A stretch of 64,000 nucleotides of DNA from Chaetoceros tenuissimus. Taxonomy: Eukaryota; Bacillariophyta; Thalassiosirophyceae; Chaetocerotales; Chaetocerotaceae. The stretch is taken from positions 1 to 64,000 of the forward strand of contig BLLK01000051.1 of the NCBI GenBank assembly GCA_021927905.1. The letters are read 5' to 3'. Positions within the stretch are counted from its first letter, which is position 1, and every line of letters begins with the position of its first letter. The notes beneath the pieces were generated by a model. That model searched no databases and had not been told where the DNA came from. It saw only the letters and a program-made list of their open reading frames with translations. Positions 30,833-41,900 of the stretch are shown here, piece by piece. Position numbers and translations under genes: made by a program.

Positions 30833-32785
30833 TCAATCAAGACAATCTCCACCATCGTATCCGCATTCAGCAGTCATGTACTTGTCCATGTAACTATGGC
30901 AGTATCCATCGCCAATCAAACTAAGATGAGATGCCAAGCAGTTTGGATATTTCTCATTGTACTCGGTACAGTCTCCGCCGTCGAAGCCACATGCTTCAGA
31001 ATTGTAATTGTCAAAGTAACTATTGCATTCTCCATCGCCAATCAATTGAGGAAATTCCACATCACAATCTGGATATTTATTAAATTCAATACAGTCTCCG
31101 CCTTCAAAGCCACACTCTTCTGTGTTGATTTCTTCCTTATCATAGCATTCACCGTCGCCCATGAAGAGGTAATAAAATCCAACATCACAATCTGGATATT
31201 TCTCATTGAATTCGATGCAGTCTCCACCGTCGAAGCCACATGCTTCTGTGTTGTATTCTCCTCCAATACAATGACCATCACCGATACGACTAGGAATATC
31301 CACATCACAATCTGGATATTTCTCATTGAATTCGGTGCAGTCTCCACCATCGAAGCCACATGCTTCTGTGTTGTATTCTCCTCCATTACAATGACCATCA
31401 CCGATACGACTATGAATATCCACATCACAATCTGGATATTTCTCATTGAATTCGGTGCAGTCTCCACCATCGAAGCCACATTCTTCCGTGTTGTATTCTC
31501 TTCCATTACAATGACCATCATTAATCCAACTGGGATATTTCACATTACAGTTTGGATATTTCTGATTGAACTCGTCGCAGTCTCCCCCATCGAAGCCACA
31601 TGCTTCCGTGTTGTATTCTTCTCCACCGCACCTTCCATTACCAATCAAGTCAGGATTATTGACATCACAATCTGGATATTTCTCATTGAACTCGATGCAG
31701 TCCCCACCATCAAAGTCACATGCTTCTGTGTTGTATTCTCCTCCATGGCAGTATCCATTGCCAATATTATCGACAATGAAAGCTGAACAGTTAGGATATT
31801 TCTCATTGAACTCGGCACAGTCTCCACCATCGAAGTCACATGCTTCTGTGTTATATGCTCCTCCATCGCAGTGTCCATCACTAAGTTTGTTCATAATCTC
31901 TGCTTTGCAATTGGGATACTTTTCTTGAAACTCGTCGCAGTCTCCGCCCTCGAAGCCACATTCTTCATTGTTCATTCCTAGGAAGTTAGTATCACAAATT
32001 CCATCACCAACTTTAGTCAACCCTTCCCAGTATTTAGGTTCGTACGTACAATTAGGGTACTTTTCATAAAACTCTTTACAATCTCCGCCATCGAAACCAC
32101 ATGCTTCGGTATTGTATCCATCGCCGATATGGCACATTCCATCACCAATATACTCAGGACGTAGAACATCGCAATTTACCAAAGAGTTGTACAAGTCACA
32201 GTCACCCAAATCCCAACCGCAGACTTCTCTATTGAACCAATCATCGCAAGTTCCGTCACCCCACCTAGAGTCAAAATCAGTCCCATACTCGTGCCACATT
32301 TGACTCTCCCAACAGTAAGGGTACATCTCCACAATCTTATTAATTTCAACACAGTCTCCTCCGTCCCACTCGCAAATTTCAGTGTTGTAGTCTGAATTGC
32401 AAACACCATTTCCAAGCTCTTCTTCATTGTAAACTTTGCACACCGGCTTCACTTTCTTACTTGCAACAATTATTCCAACGGTCATACCAATAATTCCAAA
32501 CACAAGTGCAAAAATTACCAAATATTTGATTTTTTTTCTTCTTGCTTGAGGAGATGCTTTATGATCTTCAATGTTCTTGTTGGAGAGATTGATGGATGTT
32601 TTATTCGAAGAAGTAACAGCTGCAGGGTTAGGAACTCCTTGTTCTCCTCTTTGAACGACACTACTGGAAACTACGGCTTCCTCTGCACACTCAACATCGT
32701 TGTCTAACCATTCATCCGGTGCACTACTACTAGGAGGAGTGACTCTAGATGTGTCGTGACTAATGTTGTCGTCTTCGTTCTTCAT
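30833..32785 (-). CDS. LNR-repeat type II membrane protein, copy 2, 650 aa
   Basis: An acidic cytoplasmic N-terminus of about 95 residues (MKNEDDNISHDTSRV...), a basic stop RRKKIKYL, one membrane span (VIFALVFGIIGMTVGIIV), then 13 LNR-like units to the C-terminus (ECGYDGGDCLD). With the span near the N-terminus and basic residues before it, a type II topology with an extracellular ectodomain is predicted. Each unit has four Cys and the Asp-rich loop DGGDC, so calcium-stabilised folds are expected, as in Notch and pappalysin LNRs. Unit 2 has the variant CGWDLGDC. The copy looks intact and intronless. No enzyme domain is attached; adhesion or ligand binding at the cell surface is inferred. Its N-terminus pairs with copy 4, not with copies 1 and 3. 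Confidence 0.85.
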   Translation of the reverse strand: MKNEDDNISHDTSRVTPPSSSAPDEWLDNDVECAEEAVVSSSVVQRGEQGVPNPAAVTSSNKTSINLSNKNIEDHKASPQARRKKIKYLVIFALVFGIIGMTVGIIVASKKVKPVCKVYNEEELGNGVCNSDYNTEICEWDGGDCVEINKIVEMYPYCWESQMWHEYGTDFDSRWGDGTCDDWFNREVCGWDLGDCDLYNSLVNCDVLRPEYIGDGMCHIGDGYNTEACGFDGGDCKEFYEKYPNCTYEPKYWEGLTKVGDGICDTNFLGMNNEECGFEGGDCDEFQEKYPNCKAEIMNKLSDGHCDGGAYNTEACDFDGGDCAEFNEKYPNCSAFIVDNIGNGYCHGGEYNTEACDFDGGDCIEFNEKYPDCDVNNPDLIGNGRCGGEEYNTEACGFDGGDCDEFNQKYPNCNVKYPSWINDGHCNGREYNTEECGFDGGDCTEFNEKYPDCDVDIHSRIGDGHCNGGEYNTEACGFDGGDCTEFNEKYPDCDVDIPSRIGDGHCIGGEYNTEACGFDGGDCIEFNEKYPDCDVGFYYLFMGDGECYDKEEINTEECGFEGGDCIEFNKYPDCDVEFPQLIGDGECNSYFDNYNSEACGFDGGDCTEYNEKYPNCLASHLSLIGDGYCHSYMDKYMTAECGYDGGDCLD

Positions 32786-33706
32786 ATGTAAAGTTATTGA
32801 TTTCTACAAAGAGTTTCAAAGTTGCTCTTTGTTAACATTATGTTACCTGCTAGTCTACGAGTAGAACATTTTTTCACCAGAAAAGATTCGCTCTTTTGAA
32901 AAAAGTGATAAAAATAAATGTACTACATAATCGTATTTATGCTGAGTGCGAGAATGAGCGAGCGTTGAGCAGTTGAGCGTTGAGCTACCGAAGCTTCTAT
33001 CTTTGTGGGACTCGCGAGTCCGATCTTCATCTATTTGATGATGCAAAAGAAACGATGAATTTTAGGAGCGATGTGAACATGGTTCTATTGATTGTAATAG
33101 TAGATTATTGCTTTGGAAGTTCATTCCATATTCCATCACCTCTATCTATGTGCAGAGTTCAGAAGATGTATGCTCTATCCGTATCATGTTGGAAATAGCA
33201 TTTTCGCTTTTTGTCCAGGCCTGAAATGAAATTCAAGAGATCTCACATCCAAAGTCTAATTTGTCATCCATGAACTAAGTGATAATACAAGCACTAAACG
33301 ATACCGCATTTTTTGATCATATCATATGGTTCTCTTGCAACTGAAATTGTAACAGGAAATCATCTTTTCCGACACACATATTGAATGGTGTCAAATTTTA
33401 AATTTGTGCTATTTAGCATTCATAATAGGTCGTGTCTTTTGGAATTCATTATTATTATCATATCATGGATCTCTTGCTGAAATTGAAACTCTTTCCAACA
33501 AATAATATAATTATGTCAAATTTTAAATTTGTGCTCTTTAGTGACCTCACAGTATTGTTCATATTTATCATACATAAAAACAACTGCACCATCGTATCCA
33601 CATACAGTTGTAGTATTGTAATTGTCATTAGTTACTATCGCAGTGTCCATTGCAAAACCAGTCTGGAACATTCACATCACAATCTGGATATTATTGGTTT
33701 GATCTA
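32786..33706. promoter_or_regulatory. LNR copy 2 promoter module and LNR copy 3 3' flank
   Basis: 32800-33015 repeats the upstream module (CTGCTAGTCTACGAGTAGAACATTTTTTCACCA..., then GAGCGTTGAGC twice). 33300-33545 is a 3'-flank module containing ATGTCAAATTTTAAATTTGTGCT (two copies here, another at 38730). 33560-33706 still resembles a final LNR unit in another frame, lying past the stop of copy 3. Confidence 0.6.
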
Positions 33707-35992
33707 CTAGCTGCAGTCTCCACCATCGAAGCCACATGCTTCTGTGTTGTATTCTTCTCCATCGCACTGTCCATTACCAATCCTGAAAGCATAGTCCACA
33801 TTACAATCTGGATATTTTTCATTGAACTCAACACAGTCCCCACCATCGAAGCCACATGCTTCTGTGTTGTATTCTCCCCAGTTCTTGCAGTATCCATCGC
33901 CAATATCTTCTGGACTAAGAACATCACAATCTGGATATTTCTCATTGAACTCGGTGCAGTCTCCACCATCAAAACCACATGCTTCTGTGTTGTATTCTTT
34001 TCCATCGCACCTTCCATTACCAATCCTGAAAGCATAGTCCACATTACAATCTGGATATTTTTCATTGAACTCGGTGCAGTCTCCACCGTCGAAGCCACAT
34101 GCTTCTGTGTTGTATTCTCTTCCATGGCAGTATCCATCACCAATATCTTCTGGACTAAGAACATCACAATCTGGATACATCTCATTGAACTCGGTGCAGT
34201 CTCCACCATCGAAGCCACATGCTTCTGTGTTGTATTCTCCTCCATCACACCTTCCATTGCCAATATCTTCTGGACTATAAACATCACAATCTGGATATTT
34301 CTCATTGAATTCGGTGCAGTCTCCACCATCAAAGCCACATGCTTCTGTGTTGTATTCTCTTCCATGGCAGTATCCATCGCCAATACGGGTGGGGGTATAA
34401 GCATTGCAGTTTGGATACTTCTCATTGAACTCGGTACAATCTCCGCCATCAAAGCCACATGCTTCTGTGATGTATTGATCTCCCCTGTCATCACAACTCC
34501 CATTACCAATCCTGTAAGGATCATCGACATCACAGTCTGGAAATTTTTTGTTAAACTCGGCGCAGTCTCCACCATCAAAACCACATGTTTCTATGTTGTA
34601 TACTCCTCCATCGCACCTTCCATTACCAAGAATCAAGTCAGGATCATCGACATCACAATCTGGATATTTCTCATTGAACTCGACACAGTCCCCACCATCG
34701 AAGCCACATTGTTCTGTGTTATATTCTCCTCCATCGCACCTTCCATTACCAATCAAGTCAGGAGAATTCACATAACAATCTGGATATTTCTCATTAAAGT
34801 AGGTGCAGTCTCCACCGTCGAAGCCACATTGTTCTGTGTTAAATGCTCTTCCATCGCACCTGCTATTACCAATCCTGTGAGGATTATCGACATAACAATC
34901 TGGATATTTTTCCTTGAACTCTTTACAGTCTCCACCGTCAAAGCCACATTCCTCTGTGTAGTAGTAACCCCAGTCAAAGCAGTATCCATCGCCAACAAAG
35001 TAAGGATGATCATTGACATCACAATTTCGATATTTCTCATTAAACTCGATACAGTCTCCACCGTCAAAGCCACATGCTTCTGTGTTATATTCTCCTCCAT
35101 CGCAACGGTCGTCACCAATTCTTGCTGGATTCTCCAGATTGCAGTTTGGATATTTCTCATTAAACTCTTTACAGTCTCCACCGTCAAAGCCACATGCTTC
35201 TGTGTTGTATTCTCTTCCATTGCAGCGTCCATCACCGATCCTGTGAGGATCATCGTAAATCCAACTGGAATATGAAACTGAACAGTTTGGATACTTCTCA
35301 TTGAACTCGACACAGTCTCCACCATCGAATCCGCATGCTTCTGTGTTGTATTCACCATAGTTATTGCAGTATCCATCGCCAATATACCCTCCATTTGGAA
35401 CATTACAATCTGGATATTTATTGAATTCAATACAGTCTCCACCGTCAAAGCCACATTCTTCAGTATTATAATCATCGTAGTTATGACAGATTCCATCCCC
35501 AATCAACTTCGGATTAATATAACCAGGACAATTTACCAAAGAATTGTACAACTCACAATCACCCAAATCCCAACCACAGACTTCAGTGTTGTAATTGGAA
35601 TGGCATTTTCCATTACCCCACCGAGAGTCAAAAAGCCCAGACTCATTCCATCTTTTGCTCACAAAACAGTCAGGGTACTTCTCAACATTTTTATTAAATT
35701 CAACACAGTCTCCACCATCCCACTTGCAAACTTCAGTGTTGTAGTCTGAATTGCATACGCCGTTACCAAGCTCTTCTTTGTTTTCTACTTTACATCTCTT
35801 GTTTCTTGTAACAATTATTCCAATGACTGTACCAATAATTCCAAACACAAGTAAAAAAATCACCAAGCAATATTTCATTCTTTTTGCTTTAGGAGATCTT
35901 TCATGATCTTTCTCTGAATCCTCTTCAGACTTAACATCCTCAAACCATTCTTCTGGTGCAACGCTAATTTTGTCGTTTTTGTTCTTATGCAT
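33707..35992 (-). CDS. LNR-repeat type II membrane protein, copy 3, 761 aa
   Basis: Cytoplasmic MHKNKNDKISVAPEEWFEDV..., basic SPKAKRMKY, membrane span VIFLLVFGIIGTVIGIIV, then 17 LNR-like units, the longest copy of the array. Units 13-17 alternate between two almost identical types (CDVLSPEDIGDGYC and CNVDYAFRIGNG.C), showing recent duplication or conversion inside the gene. The protein stops abruptly at CGFDGGDCS: the conserved terminal unit with CGYDGGDCLD seen in copies 1 and 2 is missing, and its degraded relic lies just downstream (about 33560-33700). The gene may still be functional with a shortened end. Topology and inferred role as for copy 2; the N-terminus pairs with copy 1. Confidence 0.8.
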   Translation of the reverse strand: MHKNKNDKISVAPEEWFEDVKSEEDSEKDHERSPKAKRMKYCLVIFLLVFGIIGTVIGIIVTRNKRCKVENKEELGNGVCNSDYNTEVCKWDGGDCVEFNKNVEKYPDCFVSKRWNESGLFDSRWGNGKCHSNYNTEVCGWDLGDCELYNSLVNCPGYINPKLIGDGICHNYDDYNTEECGFDGGDCIEFNKYPDCNVPNGGYIGDGYCNNYGEYNTEACGFDGGDCVEFNEKYPNCSVSYSSWIYDDPHRIGDGRCNGREYNTEACGFDGGDCKEFNEKYPNCNLENPARIGDDRCDGGEYNTEACGFDGGDCIEFNEKYRNCDVNDHPYFVGDGYCFDWGYYYTEECGFDGGDCKEFKEKYPDCYVDNPHRIGNSRCDGRAFNTEQCGFDGGDCTYFNEKYPDCYVNSPDLIGNGRCDGGEYNTEQCGFDGGDCVEFNEKYPDCDVDDPDLILGNGRCDGGVYNIETCGFDGGDCAEFNKKFPDCDVDDPYRIGNGSCDDRGDQYITEACGFDGGDCTEFNEKYPNCNAYTPTRIGDGYCHGREYNTEACGFDGGDCTEFNEKYPDCDVYSPEDIGNGRCDGGEYNTEACGFDGGDCTEFNEMYPDCDVLSPEDIGDGYCHGREYNTEACGFDGGDCTEFNEKYPDCNVDYAFRIGNGRCDGKEYNTEACGFDGGDCTEFNEKYPDCDVLSPEDIGDGYCKNWGEYNTEACGFDGGDCVEFNEKYPDCNVDYAFRIGNGQCDGEEYNTEACGFDGGDCS

Positions 35993-36810
35993 GGCTTTTG
36001 ATTTCGATTTCTACAAAAGCACGCTTTGTAAATATTATGTTCCCTGCTAGTCTACGACCCCCTTTTTTTACATAAAAGATTCGCTCTTTTAAAAAAAGTG
36101 ATAAACATGGTCGTGTACTACGGTGACGAGAGGTGAGAGTAGAACATTTTTTCACCACAAAAGATTCGATTGATTCGCTCTTTTTTGAAAAAAGTGATAA
36201 AAAATGGTCGTGCACAAAGTACTACAGTGATGACGAGAGTTAAAATGAGCGTTGAGCTACAGAGCGAAGCTACTGTCTTAGTCTCCTTTGTTCTGGGAGT
36301 TGAGACCATCTTCATCTTTTCGATGATGCAATAGAAATGATGAATTCTAGAAAGAACGATGTGAATATGATTCTATCGAATTGTAATATATAGACTAGTA
36401 GATGATTGCTTTGGAAGTTCATTACCAAGCCTCTCTCATCTCTCATCTCTCTCGATCTCTCATATCTCATCATTCAGCAAAGATTCTAGATATTTCTATA
36501 TGTGATTAGAGTCTCTAATCGAGAACCAATTGTACCTTGGTGAGCAATCAAATCACTTGGAATCTTAGTCAGTTATTCGTTATTCACAGGTTTGACGAAG
36601 CATGTGCGTTGAATAAACTAAATTTGACCCCCAAAATTATTATTTTATGATTATTTAGATGTTGACACTTCCTTTTTGTCGTAAATCTTTACCTGCTCAT
36701 CATCTCAAATCTCTTCATCTACACACATTCATATCACACATTATATTTGTATGCTTGAAATATCAATCCAAACATAAATCGTTCATCAAGCATAAAACAA
36801 CTTTTAACAT
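35993..36810. promoter_or_regulatory. LNR copy 3 promoter module and LNR copy 4 3' flank
   Basis: 36012-36260 repeats the upstream module: two copies of the CTCTTTTTTGAAAAAAGTGATAA motif and GAGCGTTGAGC near 36246. 36627-36690 (ATTTAGATGTTGACACTTC..TTTTTGTCGTAA) matches the 3' flank of copy 1 at 28165-28222. CATCTCTC/TCTCATC simple sequence is at 36430-36475. Confidence 0.6.
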
Positions 36811-38020
36811 TCAATTGGAAGTAAAATTCCAAAGCTGTGGACAATCTCCTCCATCGAACCCACATGCTTCAGTGTTGTGAAATGGAATATAATCATCACA
36901 GATACCATCGCGTAGGCAGTACAATTAGGATACTTCTCATTAAATTCAAGACAGTCTCCACCATCGAAGCCACATGCTTCTGTGTTGTATTCTCCCCAGT
37001 TATCGCACTCTCCATCACCAACATCGGAAGGAATACTGACATCACAATCTGGATATTTCTCATTGAACTCGGTGCAGTCCCCACCATCGAAACCACATGC
37101 TTCTGTGTTGTATTCTCCCCAGTTATCGCACTCTCCATCACCAACATCGGAAGGAATACTGACATCACAATCTGGATATTTCTCATTGAACTCGGTGCAG
37201 TCTCCATCATCGAAGCCACATTCTTCAGAGTTGATAGAACGTTCACAAATTCCATTACCGAATCTTCCAGCCCAATATGTATCGTTTGCGAATGTACAAA
37301 GAGGATACTTTTCATTTAACATGCTGCAGTCTCCCCCATCGAAACCACATACTTCGGTATTGTAAACTCCTCCGTCGCAGATGTCATTACCAAAAAGCAT
37401 AGGATATGGAACAGTACAATTTACCAAAGAGTTGTACAAGAAGTCACAATCACCAGCATCCCAATCGCAGCTTTCAGTGTTGTAAAAAGTATCGCAACGA
37501 CCATCACCCCACGAAGAAAAAATTACCGAAAAAGAACAGCCAGGGTACTTCTCCTTTTTCTTATTCAATTCAGCACAGTCTCCACCGTCCCACTTGCAGA
37601 CTTTGGTATTGTAGTTTAAATTGCATACACCATTTCCAAGCTCTTCTTCTTTATTGTCCAATTCGCACACCACCTTCTTCTTGGTGACCTCTTTATGAAC
37701 AATAAGAAATCCGATTGCTGTGCCAATTACTCCTAGCACAAGTACAAAACTCACAAATTTGGCTCTTTTTGCTTTTAGATTTTTTTTCATGGCGATCTTT
37801 CTCTTCGATATCCTTGGAGAGATCGATGGATACTGTATGAGGTGAACCTGTAGGGGTAACAACTGCTTGTTCTTCTGTACCAGGACCACTAGCTTTTTCT
37901 TCTTGCTGGCTGGACTACGGATTCCTCTCCATACTCAACATCATCGTCGAACGTTTCATCGTGTGGTGCACCAACGACTCTAGATGGGTCGTAGCTAATG
38001 TTGTCGTCTTCGTTATGCAT
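36811..38020 (-). pseudogene. LNR-repeat type II membrane protein, copy 4, several frameshifts
   Basis: The family N-terminus starts at 38020 (MHNEDDNISYDPSRV, like copy 2) but the frame closes at a TAG after about 44 residues. The middle of the cytoplasmic part (TEEQAVVTPTGSPHTVSIDLS) is in another frame, the span and six LNR units are in a third, and the last unit (DDYIPFHNTEACGFDGGDC) is out of frame again. With at least three disruptions and no plausible introns, this is a pseudogene. It still contains two neighbouring 123-bp LNR units that are nearly identical (36966-37088 and 37089-37211), so conversion or duplication went on until recently. Confidence 0.75.
36966..37211 (-). repeat. 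Two near-identical 123-bp LNR units
   Basis: Each unit encodes 41 residues (CDVSIPSDVGDGEC ... NTEACGFDGGDC .EFNEKYP). The period is exactly 123 bp, with only a few base differences. Confidence 0.85.
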
Positions 38021-38921
38021 TTTTCCTACCTGCAAGCAAGAGTTTCAGAAGTGCTTTATGTAAATTTTATGTTGCCTAGGTCTTTTTTCCACTCATTCGG
38101 CCAACGAAGATAGTAAGGCATGCTACCAGTGACGAGTGTAAAAATGGAGTTGCAACCCTGGATTCCTTCCTTCATCTTCAACTTGACATGAAAATATCAA
38201 ACCTGAAGTTGGACTCCCTAAAATTTAGTAAAATAAAAGGCCATGCTGCAACAAGGGAATGGTTTGCAGTTAGTGGGATTAACTTTGATGATTAGTTTAA
38301 TTAATTATGAGCATTGTGAATGAAGAGGAAAGAACATGCTTCTCATTAGCCCTTCTCATTTGCGTTTGATGACAACTCTTCGAAGTTCGTCAAGATTCCA
38401 ATGACGCTACAATGACGTTAGTCTAAATAGGCTTATTAGCATGTCGTAGCAGGCCATTCAATTCTTGGTTATCCCAAGAAGAATCAATATCAGAGGAAGG
38501 CTAAAAAGTCTTTCGCGCACAACAAAAATCTATGCGTGGCAACAACCGTCTCGAAGTAAGTACCTACTATCTGTTACTCTATGAATGAGAAACTTTGGTA
38601 CAAGTTACCCGAGGTATAATTGTTAACCATGAACTAAATAAGAAAATTGCTAAACCATACCTCATTGCTTGATTATATTATGGATCTCTTGCAACTAAAA
38701 TTGGAACTCTTTCCAAACAAATATTATAATGATGTCAAATTTTAAATTTGTGCTATTTAGATGTTGACAGCATTCAAAAATCGGTCGTGTCTTTGAATCA
38801 TTCATTATTGAACAGTAAAGTGTGAAAGTATTGCGATATGAAGTGTGCACAAATAGTTTACATATAGAATTGAATGTATTGATTCTACTTGTATTATTCT
38901 AGGTGAATCCTATTGACCAAC
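38021..38921. other. Degraded LNR promoter module and orphan LNR 3' flank
   Basis: 38031-38100 is a weakened copy of the array's upstream module. 38640-38820 matches the 3'-flank module at 33300-33545 (CTCTTGCAACT.AAATTG.AACTCTTTCCAA, ATGTCAAATTTTAAATTTGTGCTATTTAG, TCGGTCGTGTCTTTGAAT). No LNR gene follows it, so it is probably the leftover flank of a lost array member. The leader of the next gene starts near 38900. Confidence 0.55.
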
Positions 38922-41900
38922 ATGGGCTGTATTCAGTCCAAGCCTCTCTACCAAACTGGCGTTGGTGTGAAAGTGACACAACAGGAGGAGGACGAGAGAG
39001 AAGAAGAAGCAAAATCACTAAATTTGAACTGGAGAGAGCACCCCAGTCAAGATTTAGTGAATGATGGTAATATTCCAAGACATGAACGTGAATACTGGAA
39101 AGATTTTTTACATTGGAAGCCGGACAAAAACACTAAGGAAGGACGATCAGAACAGTCTACAAGCACTCAAGAAAAGTTGTTGTTTGACCAAATAGTGCAT
39201 GGTGACGTGACAGCAACACTGCCACCTGAAAAGAAATCAATACGTATCTTTCTGTCTTCTACTTTCAATGACTATGCCGAGGAGAGGAACTTCATTCTCC
39301 AAGATTCTTTACCTTTTTTGAAAAGATTTGCATCAAGATTTGGGATAGAAATTATAATATCTGAGATGCGCTGGGGTATTTCTGATGCGGCAGTAAAGGA
39401 GAACAAAACCATTGAGCTGTGTCTGAATGAAATTGATAAATGTCGGGATGAATCAATAGGGCCATTCTTCTGTGCTCTTTTGGGAAATCGGTATGGGTAT
39501 TGTCCACCGCCACCAAGTTTAAGTGTTGAAGCATACACTAACGCTTTAAATAAGGCGAAGGAAGATGCAAAAGGAAAAGAAATTGATGCACTGATGACTT
39601 GTTATCATTTAGATAGCAATTTTGATCCACCACAGTACGTTTTATCATATCATAAGAAACAGAGCAATAGTTTGATGGAAAAAATTGTTGCATTCACGAA
39701 ATTTCAAGAAGATGAGGTCTTCTACGAAGCCATTCTTTCCTCATTTTTTAATTCCGTCAGTATTACCGAAAGAGAGATTGCACATGGGTTTCTTCAACGC
39801 AGTGGAGATTCTTTATTATTAAGCAAACGGGTTGCTATCTTTCATAGAAACTTGATCAATCTTGAAGATCCACCTTCACCCATTTACTTTGATGACAATG
39901 GTGGAAAGCTGGAGGAACTTCAACTCATGACACGGAGATATGCCAAGAAATACAAGAGTGTATTTCATCATTATAATGTCGACTCACTTGACGAATTGCA
40001 TATGAAGCCCTACCTTCTTGAGTTTTCAAATGACTTTTGCTCATGGGTGGTGAAAAGTATTCAGCAGTACATTTCGAGCAATCCATCAATCTCATCTGGT
40101 GATCGGAAGGATAATAATTCGCAAAATAATCTCATTCGAGAAATATCTTCACATCATAACCAAGTCCAGAGAGTATTTGTTGGAAGAGAGGTTTTGACTG
40201 AGAAACTTGCCAGCTTTTGTACTGAAAATAAAGGAGCCGTAGTTTTGCGGGGTGAGAGTGGTAGAGGAAAGACAAGTGTAGTTGCCCAGGTTGCGAAAAT
40301 TGTGTCCGAGAAGATGATTAGGTCAAGCAAGCACGCGCTTCTTCTACGTTTTCTTGGAACAACCCCTAGTACGTCAACCTCAGAAGCAGTAGTAGCATCT
40401 ATGCTAATGCAATTAATGGCTGCATTTCCGGAAGTTGCTGTTGAGGTTCTTGATGGTTCTGATACCTCCATTTCCAATTCTGCAGATAGATTCCTGCAAC
40501 TCGTTAGAGCTCTTGCAAGTCGAGACTGCAAGATTTGCATCGTTCTTGATTCTTTGGATCAATTGGATGATACAGACCCTTGGCGGGAATCTTACGATCA
40601 ATGGTTACCACCGTTGTTTGGACCGGGAGTTCTCGACAATGTAACTATACTCTTGAGTGCTTTGCCAAGTCACTTAGGAAAAATCGAAGAAATGACATTC
40701 AATAATATCGTAGATTTACCTGTATTTACATCTGAGGAGGGCAAACAGATGATCGAAAAATTATGTGAAAGCCACTCGCGTAAACTTGAAGAAAAACAGC
40801 AGAACAAGATCCTTACTAATTTTGAACGCCAAAAATCAGCAATGTTCTTAAAAATTTGCTTCGAACAATCTTTACGATGGGCTTCTTGGCATGAAGATAT
40901 CCAAGTACCTTCTACAGTAGATGGACAAATTTCCCTCCTATTTTGGCAACTCAGTCGTGATTTTGGACATCATTTGGTGCGATCCTTTATCTCACATATG
41001 ACAAGTGCTCGTGGAGGTTTGAGTCAGAAGGAATTACGATTCATGGTTTCAAGTGACCAGGACGTTTTGTCAGAGGTTTTTAAATGGCACTCTACACCCG
41101 ATGGACTTGTTCCACCTTTATTACTTGCAAGAATGATCGATCGTCTTGATCCATATCTAGTTACACGCAAAGTTGATAATGTTCTGACTCTATACTGGTA
41201 TCATCGACAATTCTGGCAAAAGGCTTCTTCGACCTATCTATCTGATAGAAAATGGGTTCATAAGGTCCAATCGCAAGCAATAAAATTCTATTTGAAAGAG
41301 AGTACTTACCGCCACGACAAGACTGTCAATGAAAGGAAAATGAGACAACTACCATTGCGCTTATCACAACTTGAAGATTGGAGTGTTCTGCATCATTTCT
41401 TGATAAATAACCATGAAGCTTTACTGATTGAATTGGATTCTGAAGCTGGTTTATCAAGGTATGCTTCATTCTGGAGGAATCTACGAGAGAATTCAGATGT
41501 GGAGAAGTCCCTTGATATCGAGGCTACTCTCATAGGGTTCAGTACAGAAAAGAAAGTTTCTTTTGAACAAATCTTACAAATTGGTGATTTCCTGAAGAAG
41601 TATTTTAATGCATATGATGCAGCACTACGAGTGTATCAAACAGCATCTTACAACTTGGGCATCACTGAAAGTCAACAATTCGATTGTATGAGTCGTATTG
41701 GTGACGTTTACACCCGATTATCTGATTATCAAGAAGGCTACAACTGGTTGTCAAAATCATACGATGGTTTGACAAGGTAAGATACATAATGAATTCACTT
41801 CATTTTGGTTTCTTGAGTTTCTCCAATAGCTCACCTTCGAATCTTTTTTCTTAACTTCTACAAAGAATTCATGGGCAATCTCATGATTCTACTCTACGCG

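Noticed and set aside
33650-35275. 541-codon plus-strand frame opposite LNR copy 3
   Set aside because: It is the mirror of the LNR repeat: a repeated 114-123 bp unit without antisense stops stays open by default. Similar antisense frames occur opposite the other copies.
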